A stretch of DNA of 23,236 nt from SHZI01 sp964391025. GTDB lineage: Bacteria; Pseudomonadota; Gammaproteobacteria; Steroidobacterales; GCA-2729495. Each line of letters begins with the position of its first letter. The stretch's first letter is position 1. The DNA is taken from NCBI GenBank assembly GCA_964391025.1, contig CAYMKJ010000158.1:1-23236 (forward strand), given 5' to 3'. The position numbers and the translations under genes are program-made. Below, piece by piece: positions 7,938 to 14,721 of this stretch. A model generated the notes under the pieces. It was not told where the DNA came from. It ran no database searches and saw only the letters and a program-made list of their open reading frames with translations.

Positions 7938-9772
7938 GGGGCCGCTTCCCGCCACGCGTCGCTTATCTGGACGGCCGCCGTTTCCAGCGGCTGCTGCTCG
8001 GAGGTATCGCACGACTCATCGGAGAACGCGGCCATCTGGACCGGATCAACGTCTTCCCGGTGCCGGATGGGGACACCGGCACCAACCTCGCCCTGACATT
8101 CACCGCCGTCGGGGAGCGTCTGGCGACCACCAGCACTCGCCACGCCGGCGAACTGCTGGCCACGGCCGCTGACGCAGCGCTCGACGGCGCACGCGGCAAC
8201 TCCGGCGCGATCTTCGCCCAGTACCTCCAGGGCCTCAGCGAAGCCCTGTCCCTGCACGAACGTGTCCGGCCCGACGAACTCGCTCGCGCCCTGGCTAGCG
8301 CGGAAACCTGCGCGCGCAGCGCGATCCAGAATCCCACCGAGGGCACCGTGCTCACCGTGATGCGCGACATCGCCGCCGCTGTCGCGCCCGGCCAATTGCC
8401 CGAAAACGCCGACTTTCTGACGCTGTTGACATCCCTGCTCAACCGGGCGCGGGAAGCCGTCGCCACCACCCGGCAAACGCTGGCCTCCATGCGCGACGCC
8501 GGGGTAGAGGATGCGGGAGCGCGCGGCCTTCTCGTCCTGCTCGAGGGCATGGCCGATGCGCTGCAACCGGGGCTGGCTCCGGCCGTCGAGGTGGCCGAGG
8601 AAGGCGATCCCTCCGCCCGCAGTGCAGCCGATCTGAGTCACGTGGGTCCGCCTGAACACCGCTTCTGCACCGAGTGTCTCGTCACAGGCCCAACCGTGGA
8701 CCGGGACGGATTGCGGGCCGAGCTCGCCCGGATCGGCAGCAGCGTGGTCGTGGTGGGTGGCGCAACGAAAGCCCGCCTGCACGTACACGTCAACAATCCC
8801 GTGGAAGCCTTCGCCATCGCGCGCCGCTTCGGGCAGGTGTCGGCGGAAAAGGCCGATGACATGGTGCGCCAGGAGCGCTCGCTGCAGGCTGACGGCCGGC
8901 GGGTGGCCATCGTGTCGGACTCCGGCGCCGACCTCCCGCTGGCGACGTGGGACAAGTTCGGCATCCAGATGGTGCCGCTGCGGGTGAACTTCGGTAACGA
9001 AAGCCATCTCGACAAGGTGGGAATGACCGCCACGAGCTTCTGGGCGGAGCTGGCCCGCAATCCCTTGCATCCCAAGACCTCCCAGCCGCCGCCCGGGGAT
9101 TTTCGCCGGGCTTACGAACTGCTGTCGTCCCACTTCGAGGACGTCGTGGCGGTGAGCCTGACAGGCACGCTCAGCGGCACCTACCAGGCAGCGCTCTCTG
9201 CGGCCGGCCGGGTGAGCAGGCCGGCCCAGCTGACCGTGGTCGACAGCAGGAACGTCTCGGTCGGCCAGGGCCTGATCGTGCTGTGCGCCGCGGAGAACGC
9301 GCAGGCCGGCAAGCCAGTTGCTGAGGTCCTGGCTGCCGTGGCCCGGGCCGTGGCGCACACGCGCACCTACGGCGCCTTGCCGGACCTGAGCTACGCGGTG
9401 CGGGGCGGCCGAATTCCCCGCGGGTGGCAGTGGCTGGCCCGCGCGCTGCCGCTGGGCTTCCTGCTGGCCACCAATGACCGCGGTGGCGTGAAGGTCCGGG
9501 GCATCCTCCGCCGGGGTGGCGACCCCGTGTCGGCACTGATCCGTCTTGCCACCCAGGACCGGCTGCTGAAGTCCGGGGCGTCGCCGCTGCGCCTGGCCAT
9601 TGCGCATGCCGACTCCCCCGGGACTGCCGAGGCCCTGCGGACGGCCTGCGTCGCCGCCTTTCCCAATCTGGAGTCGATCCACATCGCAGATCTCGGTCCA
9701 GTCTACGGCGTGCATGCCGGGCCCGGCGCACTCACCCTCGCCGTCCAGGAATACGAGCCACCCGCGCCGTAG
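7934..9772 (+). CDS. Fused fatty-acid kinase: FakA-like (DAK2) plus FakB-like (DegV)
   Basis: This 612-residue protein joins what are usually two proteins. Residues about 12-210 form a DAK2/DhaL kinase domain with the Mg-ATP-binding PVPDGDTGTN (43-51; Asp45, Asp47) and ARGNSGAIFAQYLQG (86-100). Residues about 240-318 resemble the central FakA domain, with Cys245 in RFCTECL and His283/His285 in RLHVHVNNP, at positions comparable to a metal site known in FakA. Residues about 322-608 form a DegV/FakB fatty-acid-binding domain with VSDSGADLP (327-335), TSQPPPGDF (382-390) and SGTYQAA (414-420). In Firmicutes, FakA phosphorylates FakB-bound fatty acids for phospholipid synthesis. It is translationally coupled to gspB, and its TAG stop is supplied by a REP-like palindrome. 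Confidence 0.85.
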   Translation: MRGRFPPRVAYLDGRRFQRLLLGGIARLIGERGHLDRINVFPVPDGDTGTNLALTFTAVGERLATTSTRHAGELLATAADAALDGARGNSGAIFAQYLQGLSEALSLHERVRPDELARALASAETCARSAIQNPTEGTVLTVMRDIAAAVAPGQLPENADFLTLLTSLLNRAREAVATTRQTLASMRDAGVEDAGARGLLVLLEGMADALQPGLAPAVEVAEEGDPSARSAADLSHVGPPEHRFCTECLVTGPTVDRDGLRAELARIGSSVVVVGGATKARLHVHVNNPVEAFAIARRFGQVSAEKADDMVRQERSLQADGRRVAIVSDSGADLPLATWDKFGIQMVPLRVNFGNESHLDKVGMTATSFWAELARNPLHPKTSQPPPGDFRRAYELLSSHFEDVVAVSLTGTLSGTYQAALSAAGRVSRPAQLTVVDSRNVSVGQGLIVLCAAENAQAGKPVAEVLAAVARAVAHTRTYGALPDLSYAVRGGRIPRGWQWLARALPLGFLLATNDRGGVKVRGILRRGGDPVSALIRLATQDRLLKSGASPLRLAIAHADSPGTAEALRTACVAAFPNLESIHIADLGPVYGVHAGPGALTLAVQEYEPPAP

Positions 9773-9794
9773 GAGCGCCTTCAGGCGCTCCTAC
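9769..9794. repeat. REP-like palindrome between convergent genes
   Basis: GTAGGAGCGCC (9769-9779), a TTCA loop and GGCGCTCCTAC (9784-9794) form a perfect 11-bp hairpin. The same core occurs in the two longer inverted repeats around argR. The TAG stop of the fatty-acid kinase gene (9770-9772) and the TAG stop of the opposite permease gene (9793-9791) lie at mirror positions inside the stem. There is no T-run, so it is not a classical terminator, though it could block or protect convergent transcripts. Confidence 0.85.
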
Positions 9795-10564
9795 TCGCGA
9801 ATCCGGAAGCCGCGATTCAGCATCAGGACGCAGGTCCCGAACAACACCGCGACACACAGCACCATCATCAGGTAGGCCGTGCCAATGGGAACGTCCGACA
9901 CGCCCAAGATGCCGTAGCGGAACGCATTGACCAGGTACAGGATCGGGTTCAGCCGGGAGATCTGCTGGGCCAGATCGGGCAACAGCGTGATCGAGTAGAA
10001 CACACCTCCCAGGTAGGTCAGCGGCTGCAGGACGAACGACGGAATGATCGAAACGTCGTCGAAGTTCTTCGCCATGATGCCGTTGATCAGTCCACCCAGC
10101 GAGAAGATCGACGCACAGAGCAGAAAGACCGAGATCGTGATCAGCGGGTGAATAAACGGCAGCGGAGTGAAGAACAGCGCGACCGCCGTCACTGCCAGCC
10201 CCACGAGCACCCCCCGGACGATGCCGCCCGCCATGTGCCCGAGCACGATCGTGACGTTGGACATGGGCGCCACCAGCATCTCTTCCAGGTGGCGGTTGAT
10301 CTTGGCGGAGAAGAACGACGATACGACGTTGCCATAGGCGTTGGTGATCACCGCCATCATGATCAGCCCGGGGGCGATGTACTGCTTATAGTCGAAGCCA
10401 CCCATCTGGCCAATGCGCCGGCCGATAAGGTTGCCAAAAATGATGAAGTAGAGCCCCATGTTGATGACCGGCGGCAGGATCGTCTGCCCCCAGATCCGCA
10501 ACACGCGGTAGTACTCCCGGCGCGAGAGGGTCAAGAGTGCGATGACCTGCTGCCGCAGACTCAA
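9791..10564 (-). CDS. yadH: ABC-2 type transporter permease (YadH-like)
   Basis: This 257-residue membrane protein has about six hydrophobic segments. It closely resembles my recollection of E. coli YadH: YYRVLRIWGQTILPPVINMGLYFIIFGNLIGRRIG near the N-terminus, then APGLIMMAVITNAYGNV, EEMLVAPMSNV, and FDDVSIIPSFVLQPLTYLGGVFYSITLLP. It forms the membrane half of an ABC-2 exporter with the ATPase encoded just upstream, with which it overlaps by four bases (ATGA). The substrate of YadGH is not known to me. Its stop codon lies within the REP-like hairpin shared with the convergent fatty-acid kinase gene. Confidence 0.9.
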   Translation of the reverse strand: MSLRQQVIALLTLSRREYYRVLRIWGQTILPPVINMGLYFIIFGNLIGRRIGQMGGFDYKQYIAPGLIMMAVITNAYGNVVSSFFSAKINRHLEEMLVAPMSNVTIVLGHMAGGIVRGVLVGLAVTAVALFFTPLPFIHPLITISVFLLCASIFSLGGLINGIMAKNFDDVSIIPSFVLQPLTYLGGVFYSITLLPDLAQQISRLNPILYLVNAFRYGILGVSDVPIGTAYLMMVLCVAVLFGTCVLMLNRGFRIRE

Positions 10565-11523
10565 CGGGGCACCGCCTGTGATGCAGACCGGCCAGCCCCA
10601 GGCCCCCCGGGACCCTTGCGCTCCGTGATGGTCAGGAAGAGTTCTTCGAGCCGGTTGGCCTTGTTGCGGAGGCTTAAGATCTGCACGCCGGCAACCGACA
10701 GCGCCGCAAAGAGCTCGTTGGCGCTGCGCGAGCGCGGCAGGGCCACCTCGAGTTCCTGGGGGCCGTTCAGCCGAACGTCGAAGCCCGGCACCGTCAGTGG
10801 AGTCAGCACCGGTTCCCGCGGCGTCAGCAGGAATACTTCCTCACTCAGCTTGGTCAGGACGGTCGTCATCGGCCCCTGCTCGATCACCCGCCCGTGATCA
10901 AGGATCGCAACATGTCGGCAGAGATTCTCCGCCTCTTCCAGGTAATGGGTGGTCAGGATGATGGAGGTGCCCGCGGCGTTGAGTTCCCGAAGGAACTCCC
11001 ACATGGAGCGCCGGATCTCGATATCCACTCCCGCCGTCGGCTCGTCAAGGATCAACAGGCGCGGCTCGTGTACCAGCGCGCGGGCGATCATCAGCCGTCG
11101 CTTCATGCCGCCGGACAGCGTGCGCGCCGTGTCGTCGCGCCGATCCCAGAGCTGCAGCTGCCGGAGGCACACCTCGGCGCGCTGGCGGGCCCGGGCGCGG
11201 GTCAGGCCGTAGAAGCCCGCCTGGTTGACGACGATGTTACTGACCTTGTCCCAGAGGTTGAGGTTTAGCTCCTGAGGAACCACGCCGATGGCGTTCTTGA
11301 CCGCATTCAGGTCCCGATCGAGGCTGCGCCCGAACACGCTGACCTCCCCACTGGTCTTCGTTACCAGCGAGGTGATGATGCCAATGAGGCTGGTCTTGCC
11401 GGCACCATTCGGGCCGAGCAGCGCGAAGAAATCGCCGGTCCCCACCTCCAGATCGATCCCGTCCAGCGCCCGGACGCCATTGGCATAAACCTTGGTGAGT
11501 TGACGGACCGAGAGCGCGTGCAT
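10561..11523 (-). CDS. yadG: ABC transporter ATP-binding protein (YadG-like)
   Basis: This 320-residue ATPase has Walker A GPNGAGKT (37-44), a Q-loop VVPQE (81-85), signature LSGGMKRRLMIARAL (136-150), Walker B LLILDEP (156-162) and switch His193 in ILTTHYLEE. The stretch around LDEPTAGVDIEIRRSMWEFLREL and the C-terminal LSLRNKANRLEELFLTIT match E. coli YadG closely. I chose the ATG at 11523 (MHALSVRQLTKVYANG) because it aligns with the family start; an in-frame start at 11559 would add an unlikely Lys/Arg/Cys-rich leader. It is translationally coupled to the permease and lies 48 bases downstream of the FlhD-like gene on the same strand, so regulator and exporter may be co-transcribed. Confidence 0.9.
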   Translation of the reverse strand: MHALSVRQLTKVYANGVRALDGIDLEVGTGDFFALLGPNGAGKTSLIGIITSLVTKTSGEVSVFGRSLDRDLNAVKNAIGVVPQELNLNLWDKVSNIVVNQAGFYGLTRARARQRAEVCLRQLQLWDRRDDTARTLSGGMKRRLMIARALVHEPRLLILDEPTAGVDIEIRRSMWEFLRELNAAGTSIILTTHYLEEAENLCRHVAILDHGRVIEQGPMTTVLTKLSEEVFLLTPREPVLTPLTVPGFDVRLNGPQELEVALPRSRSANELFAALSVAGVQILSLRNKANRLEELFLTITERKGPGGPGAGRSASQAVPR

Positions 11524-11571
11524 GGCGCGGCATTGTGCCTTCTTGCGGCGAGGACACAACGTTCATCGACG

Positions 11572-12147
11572 TCAGCCGCGGCTGATCAGTGTGAGCTGGA
11601 CGATGGACAGGCGGGTCGCTATCAGCACCTGCGAATCCGAGATACAAGCGGCCCGCACCAGGTCGGGCCACAGGCGGGGATGGCGGCAGAACCGGGCCTC
11701 GAGACACTCAGCAGCTCCAGCAGCGGCGCGCTGCAGATCCTGGAAGCCGGCGCTGCTGAGCAGCTCCACACCACGACGTCCCGGGCCGATGCAGAGCGCG
11801 GCCAGCAGGCGATCCTGGCGGGCCGTGTGCCAGAGCCAGACGAGCAGGGAGGCGGCGAACAGGCGTGCCGCGTCCGCCCGTGCCGAGTAGGCGGCGGGTA
11901 GCGGGGCGTCGGCCACTCCCCGCGGCGCCAGCCGGGGCGGGAGTAGGGGGAAAGCGGCCAGCAGGCAGGGCGTTTCGGCCATGGCCTGGAGCTGGGTCGG
12001 GGCCAGCAGTCGGAGGCGATGGCGAATCGCCGCGGTCAGCCCGTAGGCCGCCCCAGGGCTGCAGTCCTCACAGATCAGTTGCAGAAACTCGCGATTGAAC
12101 TCGTGAATCTCCCGGCAGACCTGCGTATCTGGCCATTTTCTCTGCAT
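11572..12147 (-). CDS. FlhD-like regulator with two tandem FlhD-type domains
   Basis: This 191-residue protein resembles FlhD, a subunit of the enterobacterial flagellar master regulator FlhD4C2. Residues 10-68 (REIHEFNREFLQL ... LRLLAPTQLQAMAETPCLLAAFPL) parallel E. coli FlhD, recalled as IYDINLSYLLLAQRL ... [24 protein letters not shown]. Residues about 93-165 (AARLFAASLLVWLWHTARQDRLLAALCI ... RGVELLSSAGFQDLQRAAAGAAECLEARF) appear to repeat the pattern, so one chain may mimic the FlhD dimer. FlhD is normally about 116 residues. This is an alignment by eye: the first domain is convincing, the second weaker. A divergent FlhC-like gene supports it. No flagellar genes are nearby. The ATG at 12147 has a modest GGGGAA ribosome-binding site. 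Confidence 0.68.
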   Translation of the reverse strand: MQRKWPDTQVCREIHEFNREFLQLICEDCSPGAAYGLTAAIRHRLRLLAPTQLQAMAETPCLLAAFPLLPPRLAPRGVADAPLPAAYSARADAARLFAASLLVWLWHTARQDRLLAALCIGPGRRGVELLSSAGFQDLQRAAAGAAECLEARFCRHPRLWPDLVRAACISDSQVLIATRLSIVQLTLISRG

Positions 12148-12178
12148 TTGCGCTATTCCCCGGGGGCGATCAGTCTGT

Positions 12179-12207
12179 ACTATAAATGGTCCAAACGGAC
12201 CAAATAA
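12179..12207 (-). promoter_or_regulatory. Candidate promoter of the FlhD-like gene
   Basis: On the minus strand, TATAGT (12184-12179) is a good -10 element, 31 bases upstream of the start codon. A poor -35 (TTATTT, 12207-12202) lies 17 bases upstream. The first TGGTC-N6-GACCA palindrome sits inside the spacer, so a protein bound there would cover the promoter. Confidence 0.4.
12187..12202. promoter_or_regulatory. Operator-like palindrome 1 (TGGTC-N6-GACCA)
   Basis: TGGTC (12187-12191), a 6-base spacer CAAACG and GACCA (12198-12202) form a dyad in the divergent region between the FlhD-like and FlhC-like genes. The overlapping AACGG-N3-AAATAA (12194-12207) resembles one half of the E. coli FlhDC box as I recall it (AAYGS-N2-3-AAATARCG). 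Confidence 0.6.
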
Positions 12208-12225
12208 ATATCATTACCGTAAACA

Positions 12226-12245
12226 TTTGGTCTGAAACGACCAAA
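12226..12245. promoter_or_regulatory. Operator-like palindrome 2 (TTTGGTC-N6-GACCAAA)
   Basis: TTTGGTC (12226-12232) and GACCAAA (12239-12245) with a 6-base spacer form a second, longer dyad. Its centre is 41 bases from that of palindrome 1, about four helical turns. The inner arms of the two dyads also pair as GACCAAAT-N19-ATTTGGTC (12198-12232). Confidence 0.62.
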
Positions 12246-12267
12246 ACTACCGAAAGTCGAGGGAAAC

Positions 12268-12819
12268 ATGCGAGCCACGGATAACCGGTATGCGGGGGAG
12301 CGGGAGCGCTTCGACCTGGCGATCCGGATGATCGAGCACGAGGCCCGCACCGGCACCATCCGCCTGTGCACGGGCTTTACGGAAGACCGGATTCGCAAGA
12401 TTTGCGCCAGTTACTACCAGGGCCACGGAGCGGTGCGCCGGCGCCGGGGCAAGACGCCCAGTCAGATCGGCCCGTTCGTCAGCTCGGCACGCCGCCAGGG
12501 GGAAGCCAGCCTGCTGACCAGCCTGTTCGTCCACACGGGTGTCGTCCAGCTTGACGGGGATAGTCGTGCCCTGCTGGCATTCGCCGTACCGGGCCTCGCA
12601 CTGGGTCTGGGGCTGTGCGAGGCCTTCGAGGCCTACCTGGCCCTGCACCCGGAGCCGCAGTTGTCCTTCGAGTGGGCCTGGAATCTGTACCGTTGCCTGG
12701 TGTCCAGACGGGAACTCCGGCTCGCCTGGTGCGCCTTGTGTGAGGGCCCGTATGTGCAGGATGCCTACGCGCTCGACTACGAACGCTGCCCGTTTTGCGA
12801 AGTGAAAGATCATGCGTAA
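12268..12819 (+). CDS. FlhC-like transcriptional regulator
   Basis: This 183-residue protein resembles FlhC (192 residues in E. coli). Residues 12-91 (ERFDLAIRMIEHEARTGTI ... RIRKICASYYQGHG ... ASLLTSLFVHTG) parallel FlhC's QLAMELITLGARLQML ... RLIKLYKELRGSPPPKG ... HASMFCNAWQFLLKTG. Residues 117-146 (CEAFEAYLALHPEPQLSFEWAWNLYRCLVS) parallel its AYRLYLEQCP...LTRAWTLVRFV. The C-terminal zinc-binding signature is complete: Cys155-x2-Cys158 and Cys174-x2-Cys177. FlhC supplies most DNA contacts in FlhD4C2. The ATG at 12268 follows GAGGGAAAC. It is divergent from the FlhD-like gene and 9 bases upstream of nudC, so it may lead a three-gene operon. No flagellar genes are nearby, so its targets are unknown. 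Confidence 0.78.
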   Translation: MRATDNRYAGERERFDLAIRMIEHEARTGTIRLCTGFTEDRIRKICASYYQGHGAVRRRRGKTPSQIGPFVSSARRQGEASLLTSLFVHTGVVQLDGDSRALLAFAVPGLALGLGLCEAFEAYLALHPEPQLSFEWAWNLYRCLVSRRELRLAWCALCEGPYVQDAYALDYERCPFCEVKDHA

Positions 12820-12828
12820 TCTGCCCCG

Positions 12829-13755
12829 ATGACCCGCATCACCTTCACCGGCTCAGGCGTGGAGCGCCTGTCGCCCCTGCGGCAACAGGCGGCAGAACTG
12901 GCGGCAGCCTTTGCAGCAGCGGACACGCGCTTCGTCCCCATCTGGCAATCCCGGTGCCTGCTTAAGGACAACGGGCTCGTGGTCTGCCGGCGGGAAGATC
13001 TCGACCTGCTGGACGGAAGCCACGAAGCCAGCGTCTTCCTGGGCCGGCGCGCCGGCCAGGCCCTCTTTGCCATCGAGATCCGGGGCGACACTCCGCCGCC
13101 CGCCCTGCCGGCGGACGGATTCCGCGGGCTGCGGGAGATCGTGGCTGCGGTTAGCGAAGCCGATGCCGCCCTGCTGGCCTATGCCCGGGCGATGCTGCTC
13201 TGGCAGGAACGCCACCGGTATTGCGGCGTCTGCGGGGCGCCAAACCGGGCCACCGAGGGCGGCTTCGTTATGGCGTGTACGAATGGGGACTGTGACCAGA
13301 AGAGCTTTCCACGCATCGACCCCGCCGTGATCGTGCTGGTCCACCGGGGCGACCGGTGCCTGCTCGGTCGGCAGGCGGTCTGGGCGGAAGGGCGGTTCTC
13401 CACCATCGCCGGGTTCGTGGAACCGGGGGAATCCCTCGAGGACGCCGTTCTCCGGGAGGTGCACGAGGAAACTAACATTCAGGTGGGCGCATGCACCTAC
13501 ATAGGCTCTCAGCCCTGGCCGTTTCCCGCCGCCATGATGCTGGGCTTCCACGCCGTGGGCCTGAGCACTGACATCCGCTTCAATGACGGGGAGCTGGTGG
13601 AGGCTCGCTGGCTGACCCGGGACGAGATCCGCGCGGGCGCCATCGGGTTGCCGCCTCGGGAGTCCATCGCCTTCCGCCTGATTGAAGCCTGGTTCGATAC
13701 CGACGGCGGGACGCCGCTTGGCAGCCTGGGCTTCGACAGCCCGATGTTCCGCTGA
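12829..13755 (+). CDS. nudC: NAD(H) pyrophosphatase / NAD-RNA decapping enzyme NudC
   Basis: This 308-residue Nudix hydrolase cleaves NADH to NMNH and AMP and, in E. coli, removes NAD caps from RNA. It has an N-terminal NudC domain (about 1-125) and a zinc ribbon with Cys132-x2-Cys135 and Cys150-x4-Cys155; the wider second pair resembles eukaryotic NUDT12 more than E. coli NudC. The Nudix box GFVEPGESLEDAVLREVHEETNI spans residues 195-217, and the NADH-specific SQPWPFP motif is at 227-233. The Nudix glycine near the box end is replaced by Asn216, while the metal-binding REVHEE glutamates are intact, so activity is expected. It lies 9 bases after the FlhC-like gene and 10 before the NRDE gene, suggesting co-transcription. 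Confidence 0.9.
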   Translation: MTRITFTGSGVERLSPLRQQAAELAAAFAAADTRFVPIWQSRCLLKDNGLVVCRREDLDLLDGSHEASVFLGRRAGQALFAIEIRGDTPPPALPADGFRGLREIVAAVSEADAALLAYARAMLLWQERHRYCGVCGAPNRATEGGFVMACTNGDCDQKSFPRIDPAVIVLVHRGDRCLLGRQAVWAEGRFSTIAGFVEPGESLEDAVLREVHEETNIQVGACTYIGSQPWPFPAAMMLGFHAVGLSTDIRFNDGELVEARWLTRDEIRAGAIGLPPRESIAFRLIEAWFDTDGGTPLGSLGFDSPMFR

Positions 13756-13765
13756 ACCGAATTCC

Positions 13766-14539
13766 ATGTGCCTCGTCGCGGTCGCCTGGCAAGCCCATCC
13801 CCGCTACCCATTGATCCTTCTGGGCAACCGGGATGAATTTCATCAGCGCCCCACCGTCGCCGCGGACTGGTGGCCGGAAGCGCCGGACGTGTTCGGTGGC
13901 AGGGATCTCCAGGCCGGCGGCAGCTGGCTCGGCATCAGCCGGACGGGACGGCTCGCGGTGGTGACCAACAATCCCCTCCGACCGCCATCGGCGGAGCACA
14001 GGATGAGCCGGGGTAGTCTGGTTCGCGACTGGCTCACCGGCGGTGCAGGCGCCAGCGACTTCCTCGACGGCGTGGCCGCGGAGGAAGCCCGGTACGCCGG
14101 GTTCGGCTTGCTGGTGGGCACGCTCGACGGCGGCGTGGAGGGCTTCGTCACGCCGGCCGGAACCCTGGGTGCGCGCTGGCGGATCCCGGCCGGGGTGACG
14201 CTGCTGTCGAACTCACCTCGGGAGGCGCCCTGGCCAAAGGTCGGGTGGCTGGAGGACGCGCTCACCGCCTACCTGCGCCGGCCGATGCCTGAAACGGGAC
14301 CCGACGCGGAAGAAATGCTGGCACTGGTAGCCCGCCGCATGCCCGTGGCCGAGCCGGAAGCCGATACGCCCATGGCGCGAGCCCGGGTCACGCCCTTCGT
14401 CAGCGGTGCCGAGTACGGCACGCGCGCAGCGACGCTGATCCTTGCGGATAACCTGGGTGGCTGGCGGTGCATCGAGCGGCGCTTTGGCCCGGGCGGGCTA
14501 CCAGCGGGGGAATCCCAGGCGCGGCACAGCCCGTTCTAA
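13766..14539 (+). CDS. NRDE / TANGO2 family protein
   Basis: This 257-residue protein begins MCLVAVAW, giving Cys2 at the position of an Ntn-type nucleophile once Met is removed, followed by the family signature LGNRDEFHQRP. Other typical segments are PDVFGGRDLQAGGSWLGISRTGRLAVVTN and VTLLSNSP. Animal TANGO2 homologues have been linked to heme trafficking and lipid metabolism; the bacterial role is not established. The ATG at 13766 matches the family start. It is the last gene of the apparent FlhC-like-nudC operon and ends about 80 bases before a REP-like inverted repeat. Confidence 0.85.
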   Translation: MCLVAVAWQAHPRYPLILLGNRDEFHQRPTVAADWWPEAPDVFGGRDLQAGGSWLGISRTGRLAVVTNNPLRPPSAEHRMSRGSLVRDWLTGGAGASDFLDGVAAEEARYAGFGLLVGTLDGGVEGFVTPAGTLGARWRIPAGVTLLSNSPREAPWPKVGWLEDALTAYLRRPMPETGPDAEEMLALVARRMPVAEPEADTPMARARVTPFVSGAEYGTRAATLILADNLGGWRCIERRFGPGGLPAGESQARHSPF

Positions 14540-14617
14540 GCCCGGCGCAGGGCCTCGGCCACGGCCGCCTGGGGCTCGCCGCCGGAGGCGGGCTTGAGCA
14601 GTGCTTCCATGCGGACA

Positions 14618-14676
14618 TTGTAGGAGCGCCTTTAGGCGCGACCAAGTCCCGGTCGCGCCTGAAGGCGCTCCTACAA
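14618..14676. repeat. REP-like inverted repeat upstream of argR
   Basis: Two 26-base arms (14618-14643 and 14651-14676) pair with one mismatch around a 7-base loop. Each arm contains GTAGGAGCGCCTT(T/C)AGGCGCGA, the REP-like core also seen at 9769 and 15220, so it looks like a paired REP unit. It lies in the 217-base gap between the NRDE gene and argR, just upstream of the argR promoter, and could end transcription from the left by structure alone; there is no T-run. Confidence 0.87.
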
Positions 14677-14693
14677 CAACGTGCATCCAGCCC

Positions 14694-14721
14694 TTGACAC
14701 CCGGGCCGATCTGGATAGTAT
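14694..14721 (+). promoter_or_regulatory. argR promoter
   Basis: A perfect -35 TTGACA (14694-14699) is followed after 16 bases by TAGTAT (14716-14721). Transcription would begin near 14728, about 30 bases before the GTG start of argR. This is the best sigma-70-like promoter seen in the window. Confidence 0.6.

Noticed and set aside
7904..9715. Long open frame antisense to the fatty-acid kinase gene (603 codons).
   Set aside because: The + strand protein has complete family motifs in all three domains; the antisense product is Gly/His/Arg-rich low-information sequence.
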